This document shows positions 24,273 to 33,892 of a stretch of DNA of 64,000 bases, one piece after another. A model generated the notes under the pieces. That model was not told the DNA's origin, searched no databases, and saw nothing but the letters and a program-made list of their open reading frames with translations. Position 1 is the stretch's first letter; every line of letters begins with the position of its first letter. Source of the DNA: Domibacillus sp. PGB-M46 (GTDB lineage Bacteria > Bacillota > Bacilli > Bacillales > Domibacillaceae); assembly GCF_022668875.1 (NCBI RefSeq), contig NZ_JAKGCR010000009.1, positions 62,001 through 126,000 of the forward strand. The letters run 5' to 3'. Made by a program: the position numbers and the translations under genes.

Positions 24273-27212
24273 ATGAATCAGGAATACATAAAAATTTATT
24301 TGGATCATCAAGAGCACCACGTACAGCCTGGCACAAGTATTTTAGAAGCCGTTAACCAGGCTGGCCTTGCCCTTCCGCAAGTGTGTTACGTGCCGGAAGT
24401 GGATCCTATCCAAACCTGTGACACATGTATTGTCGAAGCGGACGGAAAATTGGTGCGTTCTTGCGCAACACCTGTATCTCATGGGATGACTATCTCGCTC
24501 TCGTCTGACCGGGCGAAGGCTGCCCAGACAGAAGGAATGGACCGGCTGCTTGAAAACCATATGCTGTACTGTACAGTGTGTGATAACAATAATGGAAACT
24601 GCACACTTCATAATACGGTCGAAATGATGGGCATTGAGCATCAAAAATATCCATTTACACCAAAAGCAGATCCAACGGAAGTAGATATGACCCACCCTTT
24701 TTACCGCTATGATCCAAACCAGTGTATTGCCTGCGGCCAGTGCGTGGAAGTTTGTCAAAACCTTCAAGTCAATGAAACTCTCTCGATTGACTGGGAAGCA
24801 GAACGTCCACGCGTGCTGTGGGATAAAAAGGGGACGACTATTAATGATTCTTCCTGTGTAGGCTGCGGCCAATGTGTCACGGTCTGCCCTTGTAATGCGT
24901 TAATGGAAAAATCAATGCTCGGTGAAGCTGGATTTATGACCAAAATGGAACCTAATTTGCTAAATCCGATGATTGATCTTGTCAAAGATGTGGAGCCTGG
25001 ATACAGCGGCATTTTTGCTGTTTCTGAAATTGAAGCGGCAATGCGTGAAACGAGAACGAAAAAAACAAAAACCGTATGCACCTTTTGCGGTGTGGGCTGC
25101 TCCTTTGAAGTATGGACAAAAGGCCGGAAAATCCTTAAAGTACAGCCAACGTCCAAAGCACCTGTTAATGCCATTTCAACTTGTGTAAAAGGCAAATTCG
25201 GCTGGGATTTTGTGAACAGCGACGAACGGATTACTACTCCTTTAATCCGCCAAGGTGACGAATTTGTAGAAGCAACATGGGAAGAAGCACTGGATCTTGT
25301 TGCAAGCAAGCTCGGAGGCATTAAAGAGCAGTACGGCAGCCATGCTCTCGGCTTTATCTCTTCTTCTAAAATGACCAATGAAGAAAACTACTTGATGCAA
25401 AAAATGGCCCGCCAAGTATTTGAAACAAATAACGTCGATAACTGCTCACGCTACTGCCAGTCTCCTGCTTCCTGGGGATTGCAGCAAACGGGAGGCATTG
25501 GCGGTGACTCAGGCACCATTAAGGATATTGCGTCTGCAGGCCTTGTTATTTTAGTCGGCTGTGCGCCTGCTGAAGGTCATCCGGTGCTGGCGACACGCAT
25601 TAAACGCGCGCACAAATTGCATGGGCAAAAGTTAATTACGGTCGACCTGCGCAGACACGAAATGGCGGATCGTGCGGATCTGTTTGTCCGTCCGAAACAA
25701 GGAACAGATTATGTATGGCTTGCCGCTGTGGCGAAATTTATGATCGATCAGGGCTGGCATGACCAGGCGTTTGTGGACGAAAAAGTAAACTTCTTTGATG
25801 ATTACGTTAAAGGGCTGGAGCGCTTTACGCTTGAATTTGCCGAAAAAGAAACAAACATCCCGAAAGAAACATTGATTCAAATCGCAGAAATGATCCGTGA
25901 TGCAGACGGAACGGCTATTTGCTGGGGAATGGGTGTCACGCAGAATGTGGCGGGCTCCTATACATCCGCCGCTATTGCAAACCTGCTTCTTGTTACCGGC
26001 AATATGGCGCGTTCAGGTGCAGGCGCATACCCGCTTCGCGGTCATAATAATGTCCAGGGTGCAGCGGATATGGGTACAATGCCAAACATCTTCCCTGGCT
26101 ACCAGTCTGTGACAAACGATGAGATCCGCGCTAAATTTGAAAAAGCATATGGTGTTGCCATTTCCCCAAAACCAGGCCTTGATAACATTGAAATGCTTGC
26201 CGCAATTGATAAAGGCGATTTAAAAGGCATGTATATTGCAGGCGAAGACATGGCATGGGTAGATGCGGACTCCAACCATACACAGGAGATGCTGGCAAAG
26301 TTAGATTTTCTCGTTGTACAGGAGATTTTCTTCACGACAACGGCTCAATTTGCGGATGTGATTTTGCCAGGCGCGCCATCCTTAGAAAAAGACGGAACCT
26401 TTACAAATACAGAACGCCGCGTTCAGCGCCTGTACCAATCACTGGAGCCGCTTGGAGACAGCAAGCCGGACTGGTGGATTTTTATGCAGATGGCAAAGCG
26501 GTTCGGATATGAATGGAACTATTCTCACCCGAGTGAAATTTTCGCGGAAATGGCAGGCTTAACACCATTTTTCAGCGAGTGTAATTATGATGTATTGGAA
26601 GGCTGGAACAGCTTTAGCTGGGGTTCTCCAGACGGAACAGATACGCCGGTTCTCTTCTTAGACGGCTTTAATTTCCCGGACAAGAAAGCGCGTTTTGCCC
26701 TATTTGATTACGTACCGCCAGTAGAATATCCGGCAGAGTTTGATTTAACACTTAACAACGGCCGGCTGCTGGAACAGTTTCATGAAGGAAATATGACTAA
26801 CAAATCAAACGGCATGAACAAAAAGCTGCCAACCGTTTTCGTCGAAGTTTCACCGGAACTCGCAAAAGGGCGCGGTGTAGAAAGCGGCTCACTCGTCCGC
26901 CTTGTATCACCATATGGTTCCATTAAGCTGAATGCCCTCGTAACCGACCGTGTTCAAGGCATGGAAGTGTATGTGCCTATGCACTCGACGAGCCATGAAA
27001 ATGCGGTAAACCTTCTGACCGGAAATGGGTTTGATATTATTACTCATACACCGGCTTATAAACAAACAAAGGTGCGGATGGAAGTACTGAGCGTCAGCGG
27101 AGAAAATCCGCTGCCAAAAACAAGTCCAAGAACCAAGGAACGCCACCCTCAAAATGGAGTGGAAGTTGAACGCAAATGGAAACGGCCAGGATATGTTTCA
27201 CTGGTTGACTAA
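24273..27212 (+). CDS. Formate dehydrogenase alpha subunit, YrhE/FdhF-like
   Basis: A molybdenum or tungsten bis-MGD enzyme of 979 residues that oxidises formate to CO2. Order of domains: N-terminal [2Fe-2S] (Cys near 33-54), Cys/His cluster site (CTVCDNNNGNCTLH, about 104), two [4Fe-4S] sites (CIACGQCVEVC about 152; CVGCGQCVTVC about 196), then the catalytic domain with CTFCGVGC (about 269) and the active-site cysteine in SRYCQSP (about 394, Cys in place of selenocysteine), and a C-terminal molybdopterin-binding domain. The ferredoxin-like N-terminus suggests transfer to NAD or a soluble carrier. ATG 24273 has AAAGGAGAG upstream. The next gene is 17 bp on. Confidence 0.93.
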   Translation: MNQEYIKIYLDHQEHHVQPGTSILEAVNQAGLALPQVCYVPEVDPIQTCDTCIVEADGKLVRSCATPVSHGMTISLSSDRAKAAQTEGMDRLLENHMLYCTVCDNNNGNCTLHNTVEMMGIEHQKYPFTPKADPTEVDMTHPFYRYDPNQCIACGQCVEVCQNLQVNETLSIDWEAERPRVLWDKKGTTINDSSCVGCGQCVTVCPCNALMEKSMLGEAGFMTKMEPNLLNPMIDLVKDVEPGYSGIFAVSEIEAAMRETRTKKTKTVCTFCGVGCSFEVWTKGRKILKVQPTSKAPVNAISTCVKGKFGWDFVNSDERITTPLIRQGDEFVEATWEEALDLVASKLGGIKEQYGSHALGFISSSKMTNEENYLMQKMARQVFETNNVDNCSRYCQSPASWGLQQTGGIGGDSGTIKDIASAGLVILVGCAPAEGHPVLATRIKRAHKLHGQKLITVDLRRHEMADRADLFVRPKQGTDYVWLAAVAKFMIDQGWHDQAFVDEKVNFFDDYVKGLERFTLEFAEKETNIPKETLIQIAEMIRDADGTAICWGMGVTQNVAGSYTSAAIANLLLVTGNMARSGAGAYPLRGHNNVQGAADMGTMPNIFPGYQSVTNDEIRAKFEKAYGVAISPKPGLDNIEMLAAIDKGDLKGMYIAGEDMAWVDADSNHTQEMLAKLDFLVVQEIFFTTTAQFADVILPGAPSLEKDGTFTNTERRVQRLYQSLEPLGDSKPDWWIFMQMAKRFGYEWNYSHPSEIFAEMAGLTPFFSECNYDVLEGWNSFSWGSPDGTDTPVLFLDGFNFPDKKARFALFDYVPPVEYPAEFDLTLNNGRLLEQFHEGNMTNKSNGMNKKLPTVFVEVSPELAKGRGVESGSLVRLVSPYGSIKLNALVTDRVQGMEVYVPMHSTSHENAVNLLTGNGFDIITHTPAYKQTKVRMEVLSVSGENPLPKTSPRTKERHPQNGVEVERKWKRPGYVSLVD

Positions 27213-27229
27213 TTGAAGGAGGCAAAAGA

Positions 27230-27703
27230 ATGGCAAGCCCAATCCGCACACTTAAAAAGCGTGAGTGGAGTGAAGAAGAAAAAAAGCAGCAGTCACTTCA
27301 TAAGCTGACAGACAGTTTAACAGAAAACGAAGAAGCGCTTCAGAAAACAATGGCTGTTGTCCGCGAGCTGCACGACAGCGGCATTCTTGAAGCGGCAGAA
27401 TCCATGCTGAAAGCGAAGGAAAATATTGCAGAGGTGGCCTTAGGTCAGGTAAGCCGAAAAGAAGTTACCTCTCTCATCAACAATGTGATGGCTGCAGCCG
27501 GCATTTTAACCGCTATTGATCCGGAACAAACGAAAAAATTATTAGCGGGCGTTGCCATCGGGCTGGAAGAAGCAAAAGAAAACAGCAATCAAAAAATCCG
27601 CCTGTTTGATTTAATGAAGGCATTGAAAGACCCGGACGTAAACCGGGCGATGAATTTTGGCCTTCACTTTTTAAAAGGTCTAGGAAAAGGAATAAAAGAA
27701 TAA
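27230..27703 (+). CDS. DUF1641 protein (YrhD-like)
   Basis: A helical protein of 157 residues with GAAGGAGG before the ATG. The DUF1641 region near the C-terminus (FDLMKALKDPDVNRAMNFGL, then FLKGLGKGI) is intact. Such proteins are encoded beside YrhE-type formate dehydrogenases and are presumed accessory subunits; the role is inferred from the neighbourhood. Confidence 0.85.
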   Translation: MASPIRTLKKREWSEEEKKQQSLHKLTDSLTENEEALQKTMAVVRELHDSGILEAAESMLKAKENIAEVALGQVSRKEVTSLINNVMAAAGILTAIDPEQTKKLLAGVAIGLEEAKENSNQKIRLFDLMKALKDPDVNRAMNFGLHFLKGLGKGIKE

Positions 27704-27722
27704 CCGTATACAGGGAAGGACA

Positions 27723-27746
27723 GGGAAGGGGCCTATTCCCCTTCCC
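27723..27746. repeat. G+C-rich inverted repeat between DUF1641 and fdhD
   Basis: GGGAAGGGG-CCTATT-CCCCTTCCC, with no clear T-run. It may weaken read-through into fdhD or stabilise the mRNA. Confidence 0.45.
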
Positions 27747-27820
27747 TCCTGTATATGTAATAGCTATAAATCCAGCAGAATGTTGGAAAGGTTCGCACAC
27801 ATTATACATAAAGGAATGGA

Positions 27821-28621
27821 ATGACCGTGACGCCAGCAAAAACAAACCGGAAAATTCTCCGATTCAGCAACGGAGAAGCCGAGTATAAAGAGGATCGAAT
27901 TGTCACTGAATACCCCATAACTGTAAAAATTAATAATGAAGAATTTGTTACAATGGTCTGTACGCCAGAGTATATAGAAGATATGGTCGTAGGCTATTTA
28001 GCTTCTGAAGGGGTTATCCGCAAGTACGAGGATATTCAAGATATGTGGCTGCAGAAAGAAGAGGGATACGTTCATGTAAAAACGGCCAGACTCAATTCTT
28101 ACTACCAGCAGTTTCACAATAAGCGCTATATTACCTCCTGCTGCGGAGCAAGCAGACAGGGCTTTGTTTTTGTAAATGATAAGTTCACCGCAAAGAAGAT
28201 GGAGAATAGGAACGTTACAATATCAGTGGAAGATTGTTTCCGCTTAATGAACGAAATGCAAAGCTCTGCCCACACGTTCCAGCAGACTGGCGGCGTCCAT
28301 AACGCAGCGCTCTGCGACCGTAACGGGATCATATTAAGTAGAATGGACATTGGGCGTCATAATGCGCTTGATAAAATTTATGGGCATTGTTTAAAAAACC
28401 GAATTACGGTGCTTGATAAAATTCTTGTTTTCAGTGGCCGCCTTTCATCAGAAATATTACTAAAAGCAGCTAAAATCGGCTGTGAAGTAGTACTCACTAA
28501 ATCGGCTCCAACAGAATTAGCTCTAAACCTTGCAGAGGAACTGCATATCACAACGGTTGGTTTTATCCGCAGCCAATCCTTAAACATCTATACCTGTCCG
28601 GAACGGATTTATAATTGTTAA
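27821..28621 (+). CDS. fdhD: Formate dehydrogenase sulfurtransferase FdhD
   Basis: A protein of 266 residues of the FdhD family, which passes sulfur from a cysteine desulfurase to the molybdenum cofactor of formate dehydrogenase. The cysteine loop reads TSCCGAS (about 105). Other family marks are GGVHNAAL, DIGRHNALDKIYG and SGRLSSEILLKAA. The catalytic cysteine pair is CC here rather than CxxC, as is common in Bacillus. It lies 117 bp after DUF1641 with an inverted repeat between. Confidence 0.92.
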   Translation: MTVTPAKTNRKILRFSNGEAEYKEDRIVTEYPITVKINNEEFVTMVCTPEYIEDMVVGYLASEGVIRKYEDIQDMWLQKEEGYVHVKTARLNSYYQQFHNKRYITSCCGASRQGFVFVNDKFTAKKMENRNVTISVEDCFRLMNEMQSSAHTFQQTGGVHNAALCDRNGIILSRMDIGRHNALDKIYGHCLKNRITVLDKILVFSGRLSSEILLKAAKIGCEVVLTKSAPTELALNLAEELHITTVGFIRSQSLNIYTCPERIYNC

Positions 28622-28845
28622 AGCTTGATTTAAAGTTCCCTATTCCTTTCCTGCTAAAAACCGATGGACCGTTTAATGCCTGATTAAATGGTGTGTCGGC
28701 TGAATTAGCGGGCTGCATCAAATACTCGGCGCGCGGGTGACATGTTTCAGAATAGGACACGCTCAGCATTGAATCTCAAGGAGAGCTGCTGTTCGTTTTG
28801 TTTTCGTTTAAACGAAAATACTGTCAATTAACCGTATGACTTTCC

Positions 28846-28916
28846 TTTTAAATAAACGGCTCTGTTAAATGAGAATGTTCATTCTCGTTAGACTAACAGT
28901 GCCGTTTATTTTACGT
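28846..28916. terminator. Long inverted repeat with inner GAGAATG palindrome
   Basis: AAATAAACGGC / GCCGTTTATTTT outer arms enclose the perfect palindrome GAGAATGTTCATTCTC. It acts as a probable terminator for fdhD or as a bidirectional element. 28622-28845 shows no gene. Confidence 0.6.
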
Positions 28917-29067
28917 TCCTTCGTATTAAATATAGAAAGGAGGACATAACCTCCCCTTCTTCTGTATTTCATTGTGTAAAAATCACATTTATAATGCTTA
29001 GTCACTAATGATATTCGCTATTTATGGTAAGCTTGAATAAGACAAAATATTTGAAGAGAGGAATTAT

Positions 29068-29940
29068 ATGAGTAAAATCAAAAAGCATAAGCCCAGTAAA
29101 CTTAAAATGCTGATGCGAGGATTATTAGTCATCCTCGGGGGATTTATCGCTGCATACGGACTAGAAACTGTATTGATCCCAAACAACGTATCAGATGGAG
29201 GCGTGACAGGTCTTAGTATCGTCAGCTCACAATTATTTGGCTTGCCCCTAGGCGCACTTATTGCGGTTCTGAACCTTCCTTTTATCTGGTTAGGATATAA
29301 ACAAATTGGAAAAAGCTTCGCCATTTTTTCGGTTATCGGAATCGCTTCACTCGCGATTGGCACAATCCTTATGCACCATACCCCTGCTATTATTGAAGGC
29401 GATACATTATTAGTGACAGTGGTCGGTGGTATTATCCTTGGTTTTGGGATGGGGTTGGCCTTGCGTAATGGCGGCGCATTGGATGGAATTGATATGCTTG
29501 CCGTACTGCTTTCCCGGAGATTACCATTTGGGACCAGTGATCTTATCCTTTTCTTAAACATCTTCGTGTTTATTATCGTTTCCACTGTGTTCGGCCTGCA
29601 AGGAGCTATTCTTTCGGCCATTGCTTACTTTATTGCTTCTAAAGTCATACATATTGTGGAAGAGGGCTTAAGCGGCTCCAAAACCTTCCAAATTATCACT
29701 ACTGAATCTGAATTATTGGTAGAGACCATACGTGACCGCTTAGGCCGCAGTGCCACGTATAAAGAAGCATATGGCGGTTTTTCCCATGAAAAATTTAAAG
29801 AAATCACATGTGTCATTAACCGCTTAGAAGAAACCAAACTAAAGGAAATCATCAATGAAATTGACCCAGGAGCTTTTGTAACTGTGTATGACGTAGCAGA
29901 AGTGAAAGGCGGCAATTTCAAAAAGAACGATATCCATTAA
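29068..29940 (+). CDS. YitT-family membrane protein (DUF161/DUF2179)
   Basis: A protein of 290 residues with GAGAGG before the ATG. Five hydrophobic segments occupy about 10-200, including GGFIAAYGLETVLIPNNVSD and GGALDGIDMLAVLLSRR. The C-terminal soluble DUF2179 domain (about 220-285, with ITTESELLVETIRDRLGRS and ITCVINRLEETKL) is complete. Function of the family is unknown; transport or sensing is suspected. It is a single gene with its own terminator. Confidence 0.9.
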   Translation: MSKIKKHKPSKLKMLMRGLLVILGGFIAAYGLETVLIPNNVSDGGVTGLSIVSSQLFGLPLGALIAVLNLPFIWLGYKQIGKSFAIFSVIGIASLAIGTILMHHTPAIIEGDTLLVTVVGGIILGFGMGLALRNGGALDGIDMLAVLLSRRLPFGTSDLILFLNIFVFIIVSTVFGLQGAILSAIAYFIASKVIHIVEEGLSGSKTFQIITTESELLVETIRDRLGRSATYKEAYGGFSHEKFKEITCVINRLEETKLKEIINEIDPGAFVTVYDVAEVKGGNFKKNDIH

Positions 29941-29997
29941 ACAAAAACGGCAATATTTTTATAGAAAAAATCAACAATAACATTCAGCAGAACCAAA

Positions 29998-30034
29998 TAA
30001 AAAAGAATAGCCATTAATGGCTATTCTTTTTTAT
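29998..30034. terminator. Intrinsic terminator
   Basis: AAAAAAGAATAGCCATTA pairs with its complement ending CTATTCTTTTTT, a perfect stem just after yitT. 30035-30287 shows no gene. Confidence 0.85.
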
Positions 30035-30287
30035 ACCCTTGCATTTTTTTCTTTTCGTTTAGCCTGAATACACCATACAATAAATAGGTTACCAACAAGA
30101 GATAATCACCATTGGAGCAGCCCATTGTCTTATAGATGATTCAGGCAGCAGTTCTTCCTGCAGAAATAGACTTTCAACCTTCTCCTTTCACCAAGCACCC
30201 CGTTACTTAAAGAATTAAGCTTTATTTTTCACGTCTCACTAACGTTTTTTCAGGTATTTCAATTTGGTCAACGTCAAAATTGTTGAT

Positions 30288-30630
30288 TTAAAGAGTAAAC
30301 TCACCTTCTCGCCTGTCCGTTTCTTCTCCCACCCAACAACTATTCAGTTCAAAAAACTCACCTTTTTCAAGGTAACCATCCATCATCTCACAAGGCAAGG
30401 TTAGCTTTTTTTTTCGACTCGGCACAAATTTCTGGAGTTGTATATTCAGAGATCTTAATGCCCCCGTGACTAGATATTTCATAAACGTACGGCGTAGTGA
30501 ATTGATAATTTACTACATGTTCGAGGTTACCGACATCTGCAAAACAATCACCAATATACATTAAATCATCTGTATATTCGTTGTTAACGGGTATTTCGTT
30601 ATTACAGCCTATATAACTGGCTAAACTCAT
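30288..30630 (-). pseudogene. Frameshifted hypothetical gene
   Basis: A strong ribosome site (AAGGAGGGGGGAG) and ATG 30630 open a frame (SLASYIGCNNEIPVNNEY) that is cut at a run of nine A residues (plus strand T-run near 30406-30414). The neighbouring frame continues smoothly to KKLTLPCEMMDGYLEKGE and FFELNSCWVGEE, giving about 113 residues if one A is removed. It may be a true break, phase variation, or a sequencing error. Family not recognised. Confidence 0.6.
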
Positions 30631-30934
30631 TCCCTCCCCCCTCCTTCAATCCTTTCTTAACAATACTACATCGTTAGGTGAACACGGAACGGCTTCACCA
30701 CTCTTAAGTTATAAATAGGTGTTACTGGCGGATTTTGGTTAAAAGAAAGCTGCTTCCAGCCTCACCAGGCCAAGTAAAAGAGCAAATAATTTCCCAGAAT
30801 AAAAAGCCAAAGAAGCTGGTGCCAGCGCTTTTCTCCCCCTCCATTCTAGAAACGCGGCTTATACGTAAAGGTTTAAGGGAATGGTACTTTATAGTGCCAG
30901 GAACCGATCATACTCTTAAAGAGCTGCTTCGGTT

Positions 30935-31046
30935 TCCCTCTCAGTCGATATAAAGGACTGGCTGCGAAAAAAAGGCGAACAGACAGGAAAAGTATCCAGG
31001 ACGTAATCTTTGAGATTTTTAGAAAAGTGTATCTGCGAGAAAGAAG
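30935..31046 (+). pseudogene. Ribbon-helix-helix-like relic, copy 1
   Basis: SVDIKDWLRKKGEQTGK continues after a one-base shift as SIQDVIFEIFRKVYLRERS. It looks like the C-terminal half of a small RHH (Arc/CopG-type) protein. A second degenerate copy lies at 32130-32262, on the other side of the SDR gene. An open frame at 30735-30953 has no supported function. Confidence 0.4.
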
Positions 31047-31122
31047 TTGAACTCTCTGTTTTTATGTTTACACCCAGTCACATCAGGAATTTATGAACTA
31101 TAACATTGAGAGGAGAAACTAG

Positions 31123-31965
31123 ATGATTGAAGATAATAAAGTGGCACTGATAACAGGGGCTAACTCCGGCGTTGGATTGGAACTGGCAAAAAAAATATTA
31201 TCAAAGGGCTGGGAAGTAGCTGCCTTGATTCGATCTGACTTTCCTAGCCATGATCCACTTATCCTACAAGCGCTTAAAACGCGGCATTTAAGAATATATA
31301 AAGCTGATTTAGCCGACTTTTCCAGCCTTAGGGACGCACTTGGCCACATCAAGACCCATGAATCCCATATCGATTTACTTTTCAACAATGCAGGGGTTTA
31401 TTTCGATGAATACAAATACTCCAAACAAGCACGTGAGATGCATTTCGAAATGAATACATTGGTGCCTTATATTATATTGATGGAACTTAAAGAACTTTTA
31501 TTAAAAGGCAAGATAAAAACGGTGGTCAATACTTCTTCAAACACTTTACTGGTTGTAAAGAAATTGAACTTAGATACATTAATGAAACCTGGGACAACTC
31601 GTTTTAGAAAAGTTCTAGGTCCTTACGCACACAGTAAGCTGGCTCTCTCTCTTTGGACAAAGAGAATTGCTTCAGATCTATGGATGGAAGGAATAAAGAT
31701 TCGCAGTGTGTGCCCTGGTCCAAGCAGAACAAAATTGACTAAAGCTAAAGGGCTGCCCATCTTTATGAAGCCCGTCCGGAATTTGATTTTTGCGCCTGCC
31801 AGCAAAGGGGCTTCCCGCTTATACGATGCTGCCTTTAGCTTTGGAGATGAAACAACTGGGATTTTTATAAACAAGGGCAAAAAAACGAAAATAAAGTTTT
31901 CAGAGCATGAAGAATTGGTGCTCACTAAACTACATGATATTTACAGAAATGAATTTGTTGTTTAG
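31123..31965 (+). CDS. Short-chain dehydrogenase/reductase
   Basis: A protein of 280 residues with GAGAGGAG before the ATG. The Rossmann nucleotide motif TGANSGVGLE (residues about 10-19), NNAG (about 88) and the catalytic YAHSK (about 167-171) are present; a serine pair (NTSSNT) precedes them. The extended C-terminus fits the classical/WWOX-like retinol dehydrogenase group. Substrate unknown. It is a single gene between two relics of the same RHH-like family. Confidence 0.85.
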   Translation: MIEDNKVALITGANSGVGLELAKKILSKGWEVAALIRSDFPSHDPLILQALKTRHLRIYKADLADFSSLRDALGHIKTHESHIDLLFNNAGVYFDEYKYSKQAREMHFEMNTLVPYIILMELKELLLKGKIKTVVNTSSNTLLVVKKLNLDTLMKPGTTRFRKVLGPYAHSKLALSLWTKRIASDLWMEGIKIRSVCPGPSRTKLTKAKGLPIFMKPVRNLIFAPASKGASRLYDAAFSFGDETTGIFINKGKKTKIKFSEHEELVLTKLHDIYRNEFVV

Positions 31966-32129
31966 TTTTTCACTGCATTAGTGTGGCTGTTTTTTTGGCT
32001 GCGGCTGCTAAACTAAGCCGCTGTAAACAATGAAAATCATGAAAATTTGACTCTTCAAGGTGAAAAATAAAATGAAAATAATATCCACTACAGAGTCCAT
32101 TTGAACAGTCTGGAATTGGTTTCGAGAGA

Positions 32130-32264
32130 ATATTGAATTCGAAGAAGAGATGCTGTCGGTTTCCCTGCCCGTGAATATTGAAGATGGGCTGTGAAAAAGT
32201 AAAAGCATGCAGAATATTTCCGCGGAGATCCTTGAGGAAGTATATCAGCGAGAGAGAAACTAAA
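32130..32264 (+). pseudogene. Ribbon-helix-helix-like relic, copy 2
   Basis: LSVSLPVNIEDGL, a stop, then SKSMQNISAEILEEVYQRERN before a stop. It aligns by eye with the relic at 30935-31046 (same spacing of hydrophobic positions and the same RER end). Confidence 0.4.
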
Positions 32265-32404
32265 GTAGGAATCAACTAATTTACAATAATACTCTTAGCA
32301 AAAAGGAGTTGATTTGGGAAGATCAGCTTCTTTTTGCTGTAAATCCAGTATTAAAAAGAATGCTTTTTCAGCTCCTATTGCCAAAAGAATGGGCAAACGG
32401 CATG

Positions 32405-33505
32405 TTATTTATTCAATCGGTGACGGATAAAAGCAATCAGCAGCATGACGACAGGCAAAATAATAAGGAGCGGGATTGCAGCATATATGATATATACCGT
32501 AGCACCCTCTTCTGTGTGCTCAGCCATATCCTCTGCCATCATTACAGAAAGAAAAGCGAGAATAAGGCCTGCTGGAAAAATCATTTGCCGATGGGTTTTT
32601 AAATGAAACAAATCCACCATTCCCATGACCGAACAGTATAAGTAAATGCCTGCTTTAAAAAAAACGGTAATTAATAACGTGATGACTACAAGTGCATCCA
32701 AACGCTGGATAAATTCTAAAAAGTTAATCTTTCCTACTGTAGCGAGTAAAGGAAAAGGAGATCTTAGTACCTCACTGACACCCAGTACCGCAACGTTTAA
32801 AGCGGCGTTATAACTTAAAATAAGGCCGCTGACGATTAATGAAGCCACTCCAATTTTTTTTACTGCATCTGCACGATTCAAATAAGGAAAAAGCATGGCG
32901 AAAACGAATGCTTCTCCGAACGGAAAAATTAAAAACGCCGGAGAATAAAAAGCCGTTTCCAATATAGGCTTCCATCCATATTCTAAAACAGGCTTCAAGT
33001 TGTTAGGATCTACAGTGCCGGTTACATAAACGAAAAGATTTCCGATGATTCCGATAAAAATCAAAAAGACTCCTAGTATTTCAGCTGTCCTTGCAAAAAC
33101 TTCAATTCCGAGGTAAAGCACATAACATATGGTAAACACAAAAAGCATGGCCACAACAAGTAAAGGAATCTCCGGCATCGTTGCCGTAATCAATACTTCA
33201 CTGAATTCACGCACATTTCTGGCAGAAACATATAAGAAAAAGATTGTATACAGCAACCCAACAACCCATCCTATATATGGGCCCAATATTTTTCTGGCGT
33301 ATGTTGTAAGCGGTAAGGAGGGGTAATAGCGGAACAGCGCATAGGAAACTAAAAATAAAACCAGTCCTCCACACATGCCCAAAAGAAGGGAGAGCCAGGC
33401 ATCCTTTTTTGCTGCTATCATATGTCCTACCACTACCGCAGTTCCCATTTCAAACATAAAAAGTAAGAGAAAAAATTGAATACTGCTGATTTTCGCTCTT
33501 TCCAT
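32405..33505 (-). CDS. Spore germination permease, GerAB/GRKB type
   Basis: A protein of 366 residues with about ten membrane segments, of the endospore germination permease family (APC superfamily), starting MERAKISSIQFFLLLFMFEM at ATG 33505 behind GGAGGGGGC. Such B subunits bind the nutrient germinant in the spore inner membrane with GerAA and GerAC partners. Neither partner gene is adjacent, so this is an orphan B subunit or the remnant of a lost tricistronic operon. The reading frame is intact. Confidence 0.88.
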   Translation of the reverse strand: MERAKISSIQFFLLLFMFEMGTAVVVGHMIAAKKDAWLSLLLGMCGGLVLFLVSYALFRYYPSLPLTTYARKILGPYIGWVVGLLYTIFFLYVSARNVREFSEVLITATMPEIPLLVVAMLFVFTICYVLYLGIEVFARTAEILGVFLIFIGIIGNLFVYVTGTVDPNNLKPVLEYGWKPILETAFYSPAFLIFPFGEAFVFAMLFPYLNRADAVKKIGVASLIVSGLILSYNAALNVAVLGVSEVLRSPFPLLATVGKINFLEFIQRLDALVVITLLITVFFKAGIYLYCSVMGMVDLFHLKTHRQMIFPAGLILAFLSVMMAEDMAEHTEEGATVYIIYAAIPLLIILPVVMLLIAFIRHRLNK

Positions 33506-33846
33506 GAAAAAAAGCCCCCTCCCCCCGCCAAAGTCTTCCTTCATTCTAAGCAGAGATTTGTTCACAGCATTCCAACATTCTCAAATTATTATTCGTACAG
33601 TTGTTGGACTTCTTCCCATCTATTATTAAATGCTCGGCTAAACGAGTACGCGTATGGCATGTTCTAGTATATGATGCATTTCGTATGGAATAGGAAGAAA
33701 TTTGAAAGTGGTGCATTAGCTGCTGGGTTACTTAGCATGCAATATTTACAGAGCATGTATAGCATTTCTATAACCCGCGGCTGCACACTTTTCACCAACT
33801 GCTTTTCTTTCATTCTCTTTCCCCTTTTTTGTAGTGTACCGGGATT

Positions 33847-33892
33847 GTCTAGTTGAACAATTCTCCATACTTCCGAATTGGTTCAACTAGAC
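33847..33892. repeat. Perfect 12-bp inverted repeat
   Basis: GTCTAGTTGAAC and GTTCAACTAGAC enclose a second AATTC/GAATT stem. The plus-strand 3' side is followed by CTCTTCTTTT, so it may be a terminator. 33506-33846 has no supported gene. Confidence 0.55.

Noticed and set aside
23189-24872. Long open frames opposite the lipoprotein and formate dehydrogenase genes
   Set aside because: They are antisense shadows of well-supported genes.
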